From contig CABVRZ010000003.1 in assembly GCA_902500775.1 (NCBI GenBank), positions 175,450 through 215,614 on the forward strand: DNA of 40,165 nt, given 5' to 3'. The position numbers and the translations under genes were made by a program. This document shows positions 15,856-24,956 of the stretch, piece by piece. A model generated the notes under the pieces. The model made no database searches. It was not told the DNA's origin and saw nothing but the letters and a program-made list of their open reading frames with translations. Each line of letters opens with the position of its first letter. Position 1 is the first letter of the stretch. Source of the DNA: an uncultured Nitrospira sp. (GTDB lineage: Bacteria; Nitrospirota; Nitrospiria; Nitrospirales; Nitrospiraceae).

Positions 15856-17654
15856 TTCCAGACGCATCGACCATGCGAGTTGTGAGAGCCGGTGAACGGA
15901 CTGGCGTGGTGGCAGAGATCCAAAGCCGCTTCGGCTCAGACGGATGGCTGAGTGCAGTACAGCCTACCAAGGACGATATTCCGACGATATGGGTCGAGAA
16001 GGAGAAGCTCCGCGAGACCCTTCGATATGTCAGGTCTGAAATCCCTCGTCCGTTTCCCATGCTCTTCGACTTGAGTGCGACGGATGAACGACTGCGCCAG
16101 CATCGTGATGGATTGCCGAGTGGTTCCTTTACCGTGTTTTACCACCTCTTTTCCTTTGATCGGAACCAGTCACTCCGCATGAAGGTGGCGCTTGATGGCG
16201 AGTCGCTTGCTCTGCCCTCGAGCATCGATCTGTGGCCCAACGCTAATTGGTATGAACGCGAAATTTTCGACATGTTCGGGATTCGGTTCGAGGGGCATCC
16301 ATTTCTTCGTCGCCTCCTGATGCCCTCATGGTGGGAGGGGCATCCGCTTCGCAAGGATCATCCTTCGCGCGCAACGGAAGTCGGGCTGTTCCAATTGCCG
16401 CCGGAAAAGCTGGTCATGACGCAGGATGCGCTGCAATTCAAGCCTGAGGACTGGGGCTTGGCACGCACGTACCACGATCGCGACTCCGACTTCGATTATA
16501 TGTTCATCAACCTTGGCCCCGCCCATACCGGCACACATGGCGTGCTCCGGTTGGTGGCGCAGCTCGCGGGCGAAGAAATCATGAACATTGTTCCGGATAT
16601 CGGGTTCCACCATCGTTCACAGGAAAAGATCGCTGAACGGCAAACGTGGCATACCTTTATTCCCTACACCGACCGTATTGACTACCTCCAGGGCGTGCTG
16701 AATGAAATGCCGTATTGTCTTGCGGTCGAACGATTGGCAGGTATTACAGTTCCGCCGAGGGCTCAGGTCATCCGTGTCATGATGTCCGAGTTCTATCGGA
16801 TTGCCAGTCATCTCGTCTGGTACGGCACCTTTGCTGGGGATGTGGGCGCGTTATCACCAGTTTTTTACATGTTCAACGATCGTGAGCGTATCCTCTCGAT
16901 CGTCGAAGCTGTCTGTGGCGGCCGGATGCATCCGAATTGGCTCAGGATCGGTGGAGTTGCGAGAGATCTTCCGGTTGGTTGGGACCAGTTGGTTCGTCAG
17001 TTCATTGATTGGTTTCCCGGCCGACTCGATGACTATGAGCGCCTGGTCATGGACAATCCCATCCTGAAACAACGGACCGTCGGGATTGGAGTCTTATCGC
17101 TGGAGGACGCGGTCGCGTGGGGTGCCACCGGTCCGATGCTGCGGGCTTGCGGGTTGCCGTGGGATTTGCGCAAAGTCCGTCCCTATTCCGGCTATGAGCA
17201 GTTCGACTTTGAGGTGCCAACCGCGTCGAATGGTGATTGTTATGACCGGGCGGTGGTGCACATGTTGGAGTTGCGCCAGTCGCTGGCGATCATTCGTCAG
17301 TGTCTCGAATCCATGCCCTCCGGTCCCTATACGTCACTTGATCCTCTCGCCACTCCGCCGTTGAAGCAACACACGATGCAAGACATTGAAACGCTCATCC
17401 ATCACTTTGTCGGGGTGAGTTGGGGACCGATTCTGCCGCCCGGCGAAGCAGAAGTCGCGACAGAATCGTCCAAGGGCCAGACCAGTTATTACCTGACGAG
17501 CGATGGGTCGCAGTTCTCGTACCGGACGAGAATCCGCACCCCCTCGTTTGCCCATATTCAGATGGTGCCACTCATGGCGCGTGGCGAACTGTTGTCGGAT
17601 CTCTTGGCTGTACTTGGAAGCGTGGACTATGTGCTATCGGATGTGGATCGATGA
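15852..17654 (+). CDS. nuoCD: Fused NADH:quinone oxidoreductase subunits C and D
   Basis: 600 residues from ATG 15852, in the ATGA overlap with nuoB; the frame is open further back but only as overlap with nuoB. Residues about 1-190 are NuoC (30-kDa type) with [19 protein letters not shown] and LRKDHP. Residues about 215-600 are NuoD (49-kDa type) with [15 protein letters not shown], the start of the quinone cavity, then [20 protein letters not shown] and DCYDR. The C-D fusion is as in E. coli, whose protein has nearly the same length. It forms the quinone-binding connection to NuoB. The following gene is separated by a 105-bp gap with a hairpin-like repeat. Confidence 0.95.
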   Translation: MIPDASTMRVVRAGERTGVVAEIQSRFGSDGWLSAVQPTKDDIPTIWVEKEKLRETLRYVRSEIPRPFPMLFDLSATDERLRQHRDGLPSGSFTVFYHLFSFDRNQSLRMKVALDGESLALPSSIDLWPNANWYEREIFDMFGIRFEGHPFLRRLLMPSWWEGHPLRKDHPSRATEVGLFQLPPEKLVMTQDALQFKPEDWGLARTYHDRDSDFDYMFINLGPAHTGTHGVLRLVAQLAGEEIMNIVPDIGFHHRSQEKIAERQTWHTFIPYTDRIDYLQGVLNEMPYCLAVERLAGITVPPRAQVIRVMMSEFYRIASHLVWYGTFAGDVGALSPVFYMFNDRERILSIVEAVCGGRMHPNWLRIGGVARDLPVGWDQLVRQFIDWFPGRLDDYERLVMDNPILKQRTVGIGVLSLEDAVAWGATGPMLRACGLPWDLRKVRPYSGYEQFDFEVPTASNGDCYDRAVVHMLELRQSLAIIRQCLESMPSGPYTSLDPLATPPLKQHTMQDIETLIHHFVGVSWGPILPPGEAEVATESSKGQTSYYLTSDGSQFSYRTRIRTPSFAHIQMVPLMARGELLSDLLAVLGSVDYVLSDVDR

Positions 17655-17666
17655 ACGGCCATGTAT

Positions 17667-17736
17667 CGAGTTTCAGGTTTCGAATTTGGAGTTGTGAATT
17701 AACGTGAAACTTTAAACGCATAACTCGAAACGGTTA
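17667..17736. repeat. GTTTCG-type imperfect inverted repeat between nuoCD and nuoE
   Basis: CGAGTTTCAGGTTTCG (17667-17682) is followed by degenerate opposite-strand copies (CGTGAAAC, then AACTCGAAACGG up to about 17734). The 16-nt core differs by one base from a second copy at 24852-24867 between nuoK and nuoL. It lies in the gap just after the nuoCD stop and looks like a small dispersed intergenic element able to fold as RNA. Confidence 0.65.
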
Positions 17737-17759
17737 CCCCGTGTGATGCGAGTGACGTC

Positions 17760-18224
17760 ATGTTGAGCGATATTGAACGCCGTGAGCTAGAAGAGGCCGT
17801 GCAACACTATTCCGAGAAACGGGGGGCGGCCATCGATGCCCTGCTGACCGTCCAGCGACATCGTAGATGGATTTCTGATGAGTCGCTTCTCGATATTGCA
17901 CAGTTTCTTGAGATGACGGCTGAGGACCTAGACAGCATTGCCACATTCTATAACCTTGTGTTTCGGAAGCCCGTCGGCAGGCATGTTGCCTTTGTGTGCG
18001 ACAGCATCAGCTGTTGGATCATGGGATGCGAACAGATCCGTGAGCAGCTCAAGAAGCACTATGACATCGACGTAGGGCAGACGACGCGCGACGGGCGACT
18101 GACCGTCTTGCCGATCGCCTGCTTGGGGCATTGTGAGCGGGCGCCCGCCATGATGATCGATCAAGACGTGTACGGCGAGGTCGCTCCGGACAAGATTGAT
18201 ATCATTATGAATAAGTATAAATAA
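17760..18224 (+). CDS. nuoE: NADH:quinone oxidoreductase subunit E (24-kDa, [2Fe-2S])
   Basis: 154 residues, thioredoxin-like fold. The N1a [2Fe-2S] ligands are C80 and C85 (CDSISC) and C121 and C125 (CLGHC). An N-terminal helical bundle (AIDALLTVQRHRRWISDESL) and IATFYNLVFRKPVGRH match the family. It partners NuoF in the NADH-oxidising module. The C-terminus (IDIIMNKYK) is encoded by sequence that already runs into the AT-rich gap before nuoF. It could be regulated separately because repeats lie on both sides of the gene. Confidence 0.94.
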   Translation: MLSDIERRELEEAVQHYSEKRGAAIDALLTVQRHRRWISDESLLDIAQFLEMTAEDLDSIATFYNLVFRKPVGRHVAFVCDSISCWIMGCEQIREQLKKHYDIDVGQTTRDGRLTVLPIACLGHCERAPAMMIDQDVYGEVAPDKIDIIMNKYK

Positions 18225-18299
18225 TGTAAGTTATTATTAATAGTTTATATAACTCTAATAAAGACTAGTAGGAAATAAATACAAATAGTTTATATTATA
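18225..18299. repeat. AT-rich spacer with 12-nt direct repeat before nuoF
   Basis: Only about 13 of these bases are G or C, in a GC-rich operon. AATAGTTTATAT occurs exactly at 18239-18250 and again at 18284-18295. No clear ribosome site for nuoF is present. Confidence 0.75.
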
Positions 18300-19601
18300 G
18301 TGTATCCACTTACTCAATATATAAGTCGAGATGGTACTTCGCGTCTATTGCGAGAGTATGTCAAGGGCGGTGGGTATCGCAGCCTCCAACGGCTTACGGC
18401 TGGGATGGCGCCCAAGGATGTCCAGAGGCTGGTTGGCGAATCCGGTCTGCGAGGCCGAGGTGGGGGAGGATTTCCGACCGGGACGAAATGGAGCTTTGTG
18501 CCGATGGGGCCCAATGCGCCGAAACCAAAGTACATCGTCGCCAATGGCGATGAAATGGAGCCGGGCACCTTCAAGGATCGCATCCTGATGGAGGGAGATC
18601 CTCACGGGCTAGTCGAGGGCATGATCATGGCCGGGTATGCCTTGGATGCCGAGGTTGGTTACATCTTTTTGCGCGGGGAATATCACCTGTCGGCTCAACG
18701 ACTAAATCAGGCCATTGCGGAGGCCTATGCAGCAGGGTATCTCGGCAAGCCTCTCCCTGGGACGACATTTCGCTTTGACCTTCATCTCCATTCCAGCGCA
18801 GGGCGGTACATCTGTGGTGAGGAAACGGCACTGATTAACGCGTTGGAAGGCAAGCGCGCGGTTCCACGAGCGAAACCTCCCTTCCCACAGACGGTGGGCT
18901 TATGGGGGCAGCCGACCGTCGTGCAGAACATTGAGACCCTCTATAACCTTCCCCATATCGTGAATCATGGCGCAGCGTGGTATCGCAGCCTGAGCCGTAC
19001 TCAGGACGGTGGTACGAAGATGTTTGGTGTCAGCGGGCGCGTCATACGTCCTGGGTGGTGGGAACTGCCGCTCGGCACCACTGCGCGTGAACTCTTGGAA
19101 CAGCATGCTGGGGGGATGGCCGAAGGCGTTCGCTTTCGTGGCTTGTTACCAGGCGGAATCTCGACCGCCTTTATGATCGAGGAACATCTGGATTTCCCTC
19201 TGGACTTTTCTTCATTCCCGCAAGAAGTAGGCCGTCTCGGCACGGGGACCATGATCATCATGGATGACCGAACCTGTCCCGTTGGATTCGTGCTGAATCT
19301 TGAAAAGTTCTTTGCTCGTGAGTCTTGTGGCTGGTGCACCCCTTGCCGTGAAGGGTTGCCGTGGGTGGCAAAACTCTTGATGGCGTTCGAAGAAGGACGC
19401 GCGACCAGCGATGATTTGTCGTTGCTTGAGATGCACACGAAATGGCTGGCGCCAGGGCATACCTTCTGCGGTCTGGCACCAGGAGCGATGGCCCCATTGC
19501 AGTCGGCTTTGAAATATTTTCGTGAGGACTTCGAGCGACACATTACCACCGGTGGATGTCCCTGGAGCACGAAGTCGGCGCAGCTGAGGGTCTTGGTCTA
19601 G
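18300..19601 (+). CDS. nuoF: NADH:quinone oxidoreductase subunit F (NADH/FMN-binding)
   Basis: 433 residues with a GTG start at 18300; no ATG fits and the frame begins with the family-like YPLTQYISRDG. The NADH/FMN site shows RGRGGGGFPTGTKW at about 51-64 and ANGDEMEPGTFKDR near 80-95. The N3 4Fe-4S ligands are ESCGWCTPCREG near 341-352 plus a later Cys in TFCGLAPG near 390. It accepts hydride from NADH on FMN and passes electrons to NuoG. The start codon sits directly on an 83% A/T spacer, so initiation may be weak or the start may need checking. nuoG follows after 4 nt. Confidence 0.94.
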   Translation: MYPLTQYISRDGTSRLLREYVKGGGYRSLQRLTAGMAPKDVQRLVGESGLRGRGGGGFPTGTKWSFVPMGPNAPKPKYIVANGDEMEPGTFKDRILMEGDPHGLVEGMIMAGYALDAEVGYIFLRGEYHLSAQRLNQAIAEAYAAGYLGKPLPGTTFRFDLHLHSSAGRYICGEETALINALEGKRAVPRAKPPFPQTVGLWGQPTVVQNIETLYNLPHIVNHGAAWYRSLSRTQDGGTKMFGVSGRVIRPGWWELPLGTTARELLEQHAGGMAEGVRFRGLLPGGISTAFMIEEHLDFPLDFSSFPQEVGRLGTGTMIIMDDRTCPVGFVLNLEKFFARESCGWCTPCREGLPWVAKLLMAFEEGRATSDDLSLLEMHTKWLAPGHTFCGLAPGAMAPLQSALKYFREDFERHITTGGCPWSTKSAQLRVLV

Positions 19602-19605
19602 GCCT

Positions 19606-22365
19606 ATGGCGAATATCATCGTCGATAATAAGTCGTACGCCGTCGATGAGCGGCAGAATCTATTGGCAGCCTGTCTCGGCCATGGGTTGAACGTACCCTA
19701 CTTCTGCTGGCACCCGGCGATGGGATCGGTCGGTGCTTGCCGGCAATGTGCCGTCAAGCAATTCAAAGACGACAAGGATCAGAGTGGCCGACTCGTGATG
19801 TCCTGCATGACGCCGGCGGCCAATGGCACGCGTATCTCCATCGATGATCCTGAAGCCAAAGCCTTTCGCGCATCTGTCATCGAATGGTTGATGGTGAACC
19901 ATCCGCACGACTGTCCGGTATGTGACGAGGGAGGGGAGTGCCATTTGCAAGACATGACGGTCATGACCGGACATGTGTACCGGCGCTCTCGCTTTCCAAA
20001 ACGGACGCATCGTAACCAGGCGCTCGGCCCCTTCATTCGACATGAGATGAACCGGTGTATTCAATGCTACCGCTGCGTACGGTTCTATCGCGACTACGCA
20101 GGCGGGCGAGACCTCAATGTCTTTGGGGCGCATGATGCCCTGTACTTCGGCCGAGAGCAGGACGGGACATTAGAGAATGAATTCAGCGGTAATCTGGTGG
20201 AGATCTGTCCGACCGGCGTGTTCACCGACAAAACCTTCTTCCATCACTACACGAGAAAGTGGGATTTGCAATCGGCCCAATCGATTTGTCCACATTGCAG
20301 TCTTGGTTGCAATACCACTGCTAGTGAACGGTCCGGTACGCTGCGTCGCATGACGAATCGCTTTAACAGCCAGGTCAACGGCTACTTTTTATGCGACCGG
20401 GGACGGTTCGGTTACGAGTATGTCAACAGCGAATATCGCATCAAACATCCCCTTGTGCGATCGGGAACTGACCGTACTAAGCCGAGAATGCCGGAGGACG
20501 TGTCAAGGACTCTGGAGTTCGCCGCGGATCGATTACGAAAGGCCTGTGGGATTGTGGGCATTGGTTCACCGCGTGCGTCGCTTGAGGCCAATGTGGCGCT
20601 TCGAGGTTTGGTCGGACCGCAGCAATTTTATCAGGGGATTGATGAGCAGGAACGCCAACTGCTCTTCACGATCCTGAACGTATTTCGGACTGGACCGGTA
20701 CCGTCCGCGTCTCTTCACGATGCAGAACAAGCTGATGCGGTCCTTGTGCTCGGACCTGATCTCTTGAACGAGGCGCCACGCCTTGCCCTGGCTCTTCTGC
20801 AGTCCATTCGCCAACAGCCGATGGAGCGAGTGGATGAATTGAAGATTCCGCAGTGGGACGAGGCGGCCGTGCGTAATGCCGTACAGAACCGACGAGGCCC
20901 TCTCTTCATGGCTGGGCATCGGCAGACGTGGTTGCACGAGTATACGACCGATCACTATTTCGCCGCGCCGGATGATGTCGCCAGACTAGGGTTCGCGGTG
21001 GCTGGAAGCATCGGACCTGAGGCACCGACCGTACCAGATCTCAGCAGTGACGTAAGAGACCTCGCTCAGCGCATTGCTGACGCGCTAATGCATGCGCAGC
21101 GGCCGTTGATCATTGCCGGAACGGGTAGTGGGTCTCAGGCGACTCTTGAAGCGGCTGCCAATGTTGCCTGGGCGTTGCACCAACAAGGGAAACACCCTCG
21201 GCTCAACTTCGTGCTTCCGGAAGCGAATAGCGCAGGTCTTGCACTGCTCGGTGGTGGGAGCCTGAATGACGCCTTCGATGCAATCCGTCAAGGGAAGGCC
21301 GATACGGTGATCGTGCTGGAGAACGACCTGTATCGCCGGGCGGACCAGGCGAACGTCAATGCCTTCTTGGACAAAGCACAAACAGTGATGGTCATTGATT
21401 CTCTTGAACATCGCACAACGGCCCATGCCGACGTCATCCTTCCGGCAGCCACAGGTCCGGAATCCAATGGGACATTTGTGAATCAAGAAGGACGAGCCCA
21501 GCGCTTTTACCAAGTCTTTGTCCAGAATGGTGGCGTCAAAGAGAGTTGGCGATGGCTGAGTGACCTGGCCCGTGCCACCTCACAAGATGTTGAGCGTGAA
21601 TCGAGAGTGGCAACCTGGCGCACCTTCGATGATGCGGTCTCCGCAACGGCAATGGTTGCTCCGGAGCTGGCACGCATGGGAGAGGTTGCACCATCGGCGA
21701 GTTTTCGTCTGGTTGGTCAAAAAATTCCCAGACAGTCGGAACGATGTAGTGGGCGTACCTCGCTGGTCTCTCATCTGACCATGCATGAGCCACCTCCCCC
21801 TGCCGACCAAGACTCGCCCCTGGCATTCACAATGGAGGGATACCGAGGACCGCTGCCCTCGCCATTGATTTCTCAATTCTGGACTCCTGGCTGGAATTCC
21901 ATCCAGGCGGTGAATACCTATCAGAACGAGGTCGGTGGGCCGTTGCGTGACGAAATGCCGGGGGTTCGGCTTCTCGAGCCAGTAGCAACAAAGGCACCTG
22001 CCTGGTTTACCTCCATTCCACATGCGTTTCAACCGGCCTCTCGGCAGTGGTTGTTGCTTCCCCTATCCGCCGTGTTTGGTAGTGACGAACTCAGCAATCG
22101 ATCTCCGGCGATTGCGGAACGAATTGCCAAACCTTTCTTGTCCTTGCATCCGTCCGATGGAGCACGGTTGAGTCTTGAGAACCACAGCACGATTGATCTG
22201 GCGTGGCAGGGGACGACGTACTCTCTTGCTGTTCACTTCGAACCGTCCACCCCTGTGGGTATGGGAGGTCTCTCACTTGTGCCTGAGGTGTCCGGCGTCA
22301 GAGTGCCGGCGTGGATCGATCTGTTTGAGGCGATCAAGACCGAACGAAAGCGAAGGGCTGCATGA
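19606..22365 (+). CDS. nuoG: NADH:quinone oxidoreductase subunit G (75-kDa iron-sulfur subunit)
   Basis: 919 residues, the long form. The N-terminal ferredoxin-like domain has the [2Fe-2S] ligands in [16 protein letters not shown] and SCMTPA. Next come [15 protein letters not shown] with its preceding His (N5-type) and [10 protein letters not shown] with CPTGVF (N4). At about residue 228 CPHCSLGCN marks the extra N7 cluster found in the E. coli type. The rest is a molybdopterin-oxidoreductase-like domain without cofactor function, with [13 protein letters not shown] text ([19 protein letters not shown]). It carries electrons along the peripheral arm. The stop is shared with nuoH through ATGA. 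Confidence 0.94.
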   Translation: MANIIVDNKSYAVDERQNLLAACLGHGLNVPYFCWHPAMGSVGACRQCAVKQFKDDKDQSGRLVMSCMTPAANGTRISIDDPEAKAFRASVIEWLMVNHPHDCPVCDEGGECHLQDMTVMTGHVYRRSRFPKRTHRNQALGPFIRHEMNRCIQCYRCVRFYRDYAGGRDLNVFGAHDALYFGREQDGTLENEFSGNLVEICPTGVFTDKTFFHHYTRKWDLQSAQSICPHCSLGCNTTASERSGTLRRMTNRFNSQVNGYFLCDRGRFGYEYVNSEYRIKHPLVRSGTDRTKPRMPEDVSRTLEFAADRLRKACGIVGIGSPRASLEANVALRGLVGPQQFYQGIDEQERQLLFTILNVFRTGPVPSASLHDAEQADAVLVLGPDLLNEAPRLALALLQSIRQQPMERVDELKIPQWDEAAVRNAVQNRRGPLFMAGHRQTWLHEYTTDHYFAAPDDVARLGFAVAGSIGPEAPTVPDLSSDVRDLAQRIADALMHAQRPLIIAGTGSGSQATLEAAANVAWALHQQGKHPRLNFVLPEANSAGLALLGGGSLNDAFDAIRQGKADTVIVLENDLYRRADQANVNAFLDKAQTVMVIDSLEHRTTAHADVILPAATGPESNGTFVNQEGRAQRFYQVFVQNGGVKESWRWLSDLARATSQDVERESRVATWRTFDDAVSATAMVAPELARMGEVAPSASFRLVGQKIPRQSERCSGRTSLVSHLTMHEPPPPADQDSPLAFTMEGYRGPLPSPLISQFWTPGWNSIQAVNTYQNEVGGPLRDEMPGVRLLEPVATKAPAWFTSIPHAFQPASRQWLLLPLSAVFGSDELSNRSPAIAERIAKPFLSLHPSDGARLSLENHSTIDLAWQGTTYSLAVHFEPSTPVGMGGLSLVPEVSGVRVPAWIDLFEAIKTERKRRAA

Positions 22366-23342
22366 TCGATTGGGGCCACACCGCAGTCACCATCGCCGTC
22401 ATTCTTGGAAGCTGCCTGACCTTGGCTGGGATGCTCATCTGGCTCGAACGCCGACTGCTTGGCGTCTGGCAGGAACGCTACGGTCCGAACCGACTCGGAC
22501 CAGGCGGGTGCCTGCAATCGTTGGCGGATATGATCAAGATCTTTACAAAAGAAGACTGGATCCCGCCGTTCGCCGATAAAGCGGTGTTTGTAATCACCCC
22601 GGCCATCGTCGTGATTACGGCACTCATGTCGTTTGCCGTGGTGCCGATTGCGCCTCAGTTTGTGGTCGCTGATCTCAATGTGGGGGTTCTATTCTTCTTG
22701 GCCATGTCGAGCCTCGCTGCGTACAGCGTCATCATCGGAGGCTGGGCCTCCAATAACAAATTTGCGTTTCTCGGCAGCCTTCGAGCGATCGCTCAGTTGT
22801 TGAGTTACGAAGTCTTCATGGGGCTGTCGCTGATGGGTACGGTGCTGTTGGCTGGGTCATTTAACTTGAGCGACATTGTAGAGGCTCAACGGCACCAATG
22901 GTTTGTGATTCCTCAATTTTTCGGCTTTCTCTGTTTTTTCATGGCGGGACTGGCTGAAGCGCATCGCACCCCGTTCGACATGCCCGAGGCGGAAGCCGAG
23001 CTCGTGGCCGGCTACCACTCGGAGTACAGCGGGATGAAGTTCGGGATGTTTTTTGTGGGCGAATATCTCAGCATCCTTCTGCTCTCGGCCATGACCGTCA
23101 TTTTGTTCTTCGGTGGATGGCACGGACCCTGGTTGCCGCCCGCTGTGTGGTTTGTCTTGAAGATGTTCGGGTTCATCGTCCTGATCATTCTCATTCGGGC
23201 GACCTGGCCACGGTTCCGCTTTGACCAGCTACTGACGTTCGGCTGGAAGGTGGTAATGCCGCTGGCGTTGATCAATCTCTTGCTGACTGGTGGGATCGTG
23301 TTGTGGAAAGCCGGTGCACCGGAATTCACCATGTTGCGGTGA
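22362..23342 (+). CDS. nuoH: NADH:quinone oxidoreductase subunit H
   Basis: 326 residues and about eight membrane spans. Family signatures are [19 protein letters not shown] at about 27-45, the amphipathic GPNR loop, and [20 protein letters not shown] near 200 with the acidic loop at the quinone channel, followed by [11 protein letters not shown]. It links the quinone cavity to the proton-pumping arm. It starts within the nuoG stop (ATGA). A 54-nt gap without obvious structure separates it from nuoI. Confidence 0.95.
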   Translation: MIDWGHTAVTIAVILGSCLTLAGMLIWLERRLLGVWQERYGPNRLGPGGCLQSLADMIKIFTKEDWIPPFADKAVFVITPAIVVITALMSFAVVPIAPQFVVADLNVGVLFFLAMSSLAAYSVIIGGWASNNKFAFLGSLRAIAQLLSYEVFMGLSLMGTVLLAGSFNLSDIVEAQRHQWFVIPQFFGFLCFFMAGLAEAHRTPFDMPEAEAELVAGYHSEYSGMKFGMFFVGEYLSILLLSAMTVILFFGGWHGPWLPPAVWFVLKMFGFIVLIILIRATWPRFRFDQLLTFGWKVVMPLALINLLLTGGIVLWKAGAPEFTMLR

Positions 23343-23396
23343 ATCTGGATCGGATTCTGTGCGACGGGGACTGATGCTGATGGAACGGCCGTACGT

Positions 23397-23939
23397 ATGA
23401 CGAACACATGGATCTATGCCCGGAATCTGGTCATCGGGTTATGGGTCGTCTTCAAACGGACCTTTTCGACACCGGTCACGGTGCAGTATCCGGAAGAGCG
23501 CCCCTATTTGCCCCCACGCTGGCGTGGTCGAATCGTCCTGACCAGAGATCCTGACGGAGAGGAGCGCTGTGTCGCGTGCTACCTCTGTTCGGCGGCTTGT
23601 CCAGTTGATTGCATCGCGCTGCAGGCTGCGGACCGTCCAGAAGCGCATGATCGCCGGTACCCTGAATTCTTCCGGATTAACTTTTCGCGCTGCATCTATT
23701 GTGGCATGTGCGAGGAAGCCTGTCCGACCAATGCGATCCAATTGATTCCGGACTTCGAACAGAGCGAATACGCGCGTCGGAATCTGGTCTATGAGAAGGA
23801 GGATCTCCTCATCAGTGGAACCGGCAAGTATCACGACTATAATTTTTATCGCGTGGCCGGTGTGAAGACTTGCGACAAGGACAAGGGGCAGGGCGCGAAC
23901 GAGTTCCCACCAGTCGATGTGAAGAGTTTGATGCCATGA
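23397..23939 (+). CDS. nuoI: NADH:quinone oxidoreductase subunit I (2x 4Fe-4S)
   Basis: 180 residues. Two ferredoxin motifs carry clusters N6a and N6b: C58-x2-C61-x2-C64-x3-C68 ([12 protein letters not shown]) and C99-x2-C102-x2-C105-x3-C109 ([12 protein letters not shown]). The N-terminal amphipathic helix ([13 protein letters not shown]) and [19 protein letters not shown] are typical. It relays electrons from NuoG to NuoB. The 40 residues after the second motif include [19 protein letters not shown], as in most NuoI proteins. A hairpin-forming repeat follows before nuoJ. Confidence 0.95.
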   Translation: MTNTWIYARNLVIGLWVVFKRTFSTPVTVQYPEERPYLPPRWRGRIVLTRDPDGEERCVACYLCSAACPVDCIALQAADRPEAHDRRYPEFFRINFSRCIYCGMCEEACPTNAIQLIPDFEQSEYARRNLVYEKEDLLISGTGKYHDYNFYRVAGVKTCDKDKGQGANEFPPVDVKSLMP

Positions 23940-23963
23940 AGAAGTGTTGAGTAGAAAGTGCAG

Positions 23964-24000
23964 AGTACTGAGTAAGAGTCGGGGATTGTGACTCAGTACT
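23964..24000. repeat. Perfect 10-bp inverted repeat between nuoI and nuoJ
   Basis: AGTACTGAGT (23964-23973) pairs with ACTCAGTACT (23991-24000) across a 17-nt loop. A related AGTGTTGAGT lies just upstream (23943-23952). The hairpin ends immediately before the nuoJ ribosome site GAGAGGG, with no T tract, so it more likely affects translation or mRNA stability than termination. Confidence 0.7.
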
Positions 24001-24012
24001 GAGAGGGCGACA

Positions 24013-24516
24013 ATGGAAATTCTTTTCTACATCGCGGCTGCCGTGAGTTTCCTGGCGACCGTGCGCGTCATCACCCATGTGCATCCTGTTCACGCACTGC
24101 TCTATCTCGTCGTGGCATTGATCGCACTGGCCCTGATTTTCTATCTCTTGGGCGCTCAATTTGCCGCCGCGCTCGAAATCATTATTTACGGCGGAGCCAT
24201 CATGGTGCTCTTCATCTTTGTCGTGATGCTCCTAGGGCCGCTCGCTGTTGAACAGGAGCGGACGTGGATGACCCCCCACGCATGGGTCGGGCCCAGTATC
24301 CTGGCGCTGGTGCTCTTGGGTGAGGTGGGATACCTCATTGCGGCCGGAGACCATACGGGGAGCGTTATTGCGGAAACCAGACAGAAGGGCATCTCCATCG
24401 CCCTCTATGGGCCCTATATCATCGGGGTGGAATTGGCGTCCATGCTGTTACTGCCTGGGCTGATCGGTGCGTATCACTTGGGGCGTCGGCTCTCGAGAGA
24501 GGGGCGTGGATGCTGA
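24013..24516 (+). CDS. nuoJ: NADH:quinone oxidoreductase subunit J
   Basis: 167 residues with five predicted membrane spans (starting [18 protein letters not shown]; others near 30-50, 55-75, 90-110 and 135-160). The signature [20 protein letters not shown] and the conserved third helix [20 protein letters not shown], with its pi-bulge-forming YGGA, identify the subunit. It couples quinone chemistry to the proton channels. GAGAGGG lies just upstream of ATG 24013. The gene overlaps nuoK by 7 nt. Confidence 0.95.
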   Translation: MEILFYIAAAVSFLATVRVITHVHPVHALLYLVVALIALALIFYLLGAQFAAALEIIIYGGAIMVLFIFVVMLLGPLAVEQERTWMTPHAWVGPSILALVLLGEVGYLIAAGDHTGSVIAETRQKGISIALYGPYIIGVELASMLLLPGLIGAYHLGRRLSREGRGC

Positions 24517-24809
24517 GCACACCTGCATTGGTGTTGGCCATCATGCTGTTTGCGCTCGGATTGATCGGCTTATTGAGTCGTCGGAACATTCTCTACATGT
24601 TGCTGTCGCTTGAAATCATGCTGAATGCCGCCGCGCTCGCATTCATTGCCGGAGGAGCCCGTTGGGGACAAGTCGATGGGGAGATCATGTTCTTGTTCAT
24701 CCTGACCCTGGCCGCAGCTGAAGTGTCTGTGGCACTAGGGATTGTACTGCAGCTGTCCCATCGGTTTCGAACATTGGACGCCGATGCATTCTGCGAACTG
24801 AGGGGATAA
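24510..24809 (+). CDS. nuoK: NADH:quinone oxidoreductase subunit K
   Basis: 99 residues with three membrane spans, the standard size. The middle helix has [19 protein letters not shown] with the conserved Glu (E36-type) that lies on the proton path, and the last helix has [18 protein letters not shown] with the second conserved Glu. It starts 7 nt inside nuoJ. The 147-bp gap after it holds a GTTTCG hairpin before nuoL. Confidence 0.95.
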   Translation: MLSTPALVLAIMLFALGLIGLLSRRNILYMLLSLEIMLNAAALAFIAGGARWGQVDGEIMFLFILTLAAAEVSVALGIVLQLSHRFRTLDADAFCELRG

Positions 24810-24851
24810 CGACGTGAAGCGTCAGTCCAAAGACGAAGGGGATTCTTGTTA

Positions 24852-24921
24852 CGAGTTTCGGGTTTCGTGTTTCATGGCCTGCAGCATTCGGCTCGAAACA
24901 AGAAACTCGCAACGCGAAACG
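24852..24921. repeat. GTTTCG-type hairpin between nuoK and nuoL
   Basis: CGAGTTTCGGGTTTCG (24852-24867) pairs with the opposite-strand arm within 24894-24921, whose reverse complement reads GCGAGTTTCTTGTTTCG; the two differ mainly at the central two bases. The left arm is 15/16 identical to the copy at 17667-17682. About 26 nt separate the arms. Confidence 0.7.
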
Positions 24922-24956
24922 TTTGCTAGCTGGTTTCACAAACAACGAGAGACGAG

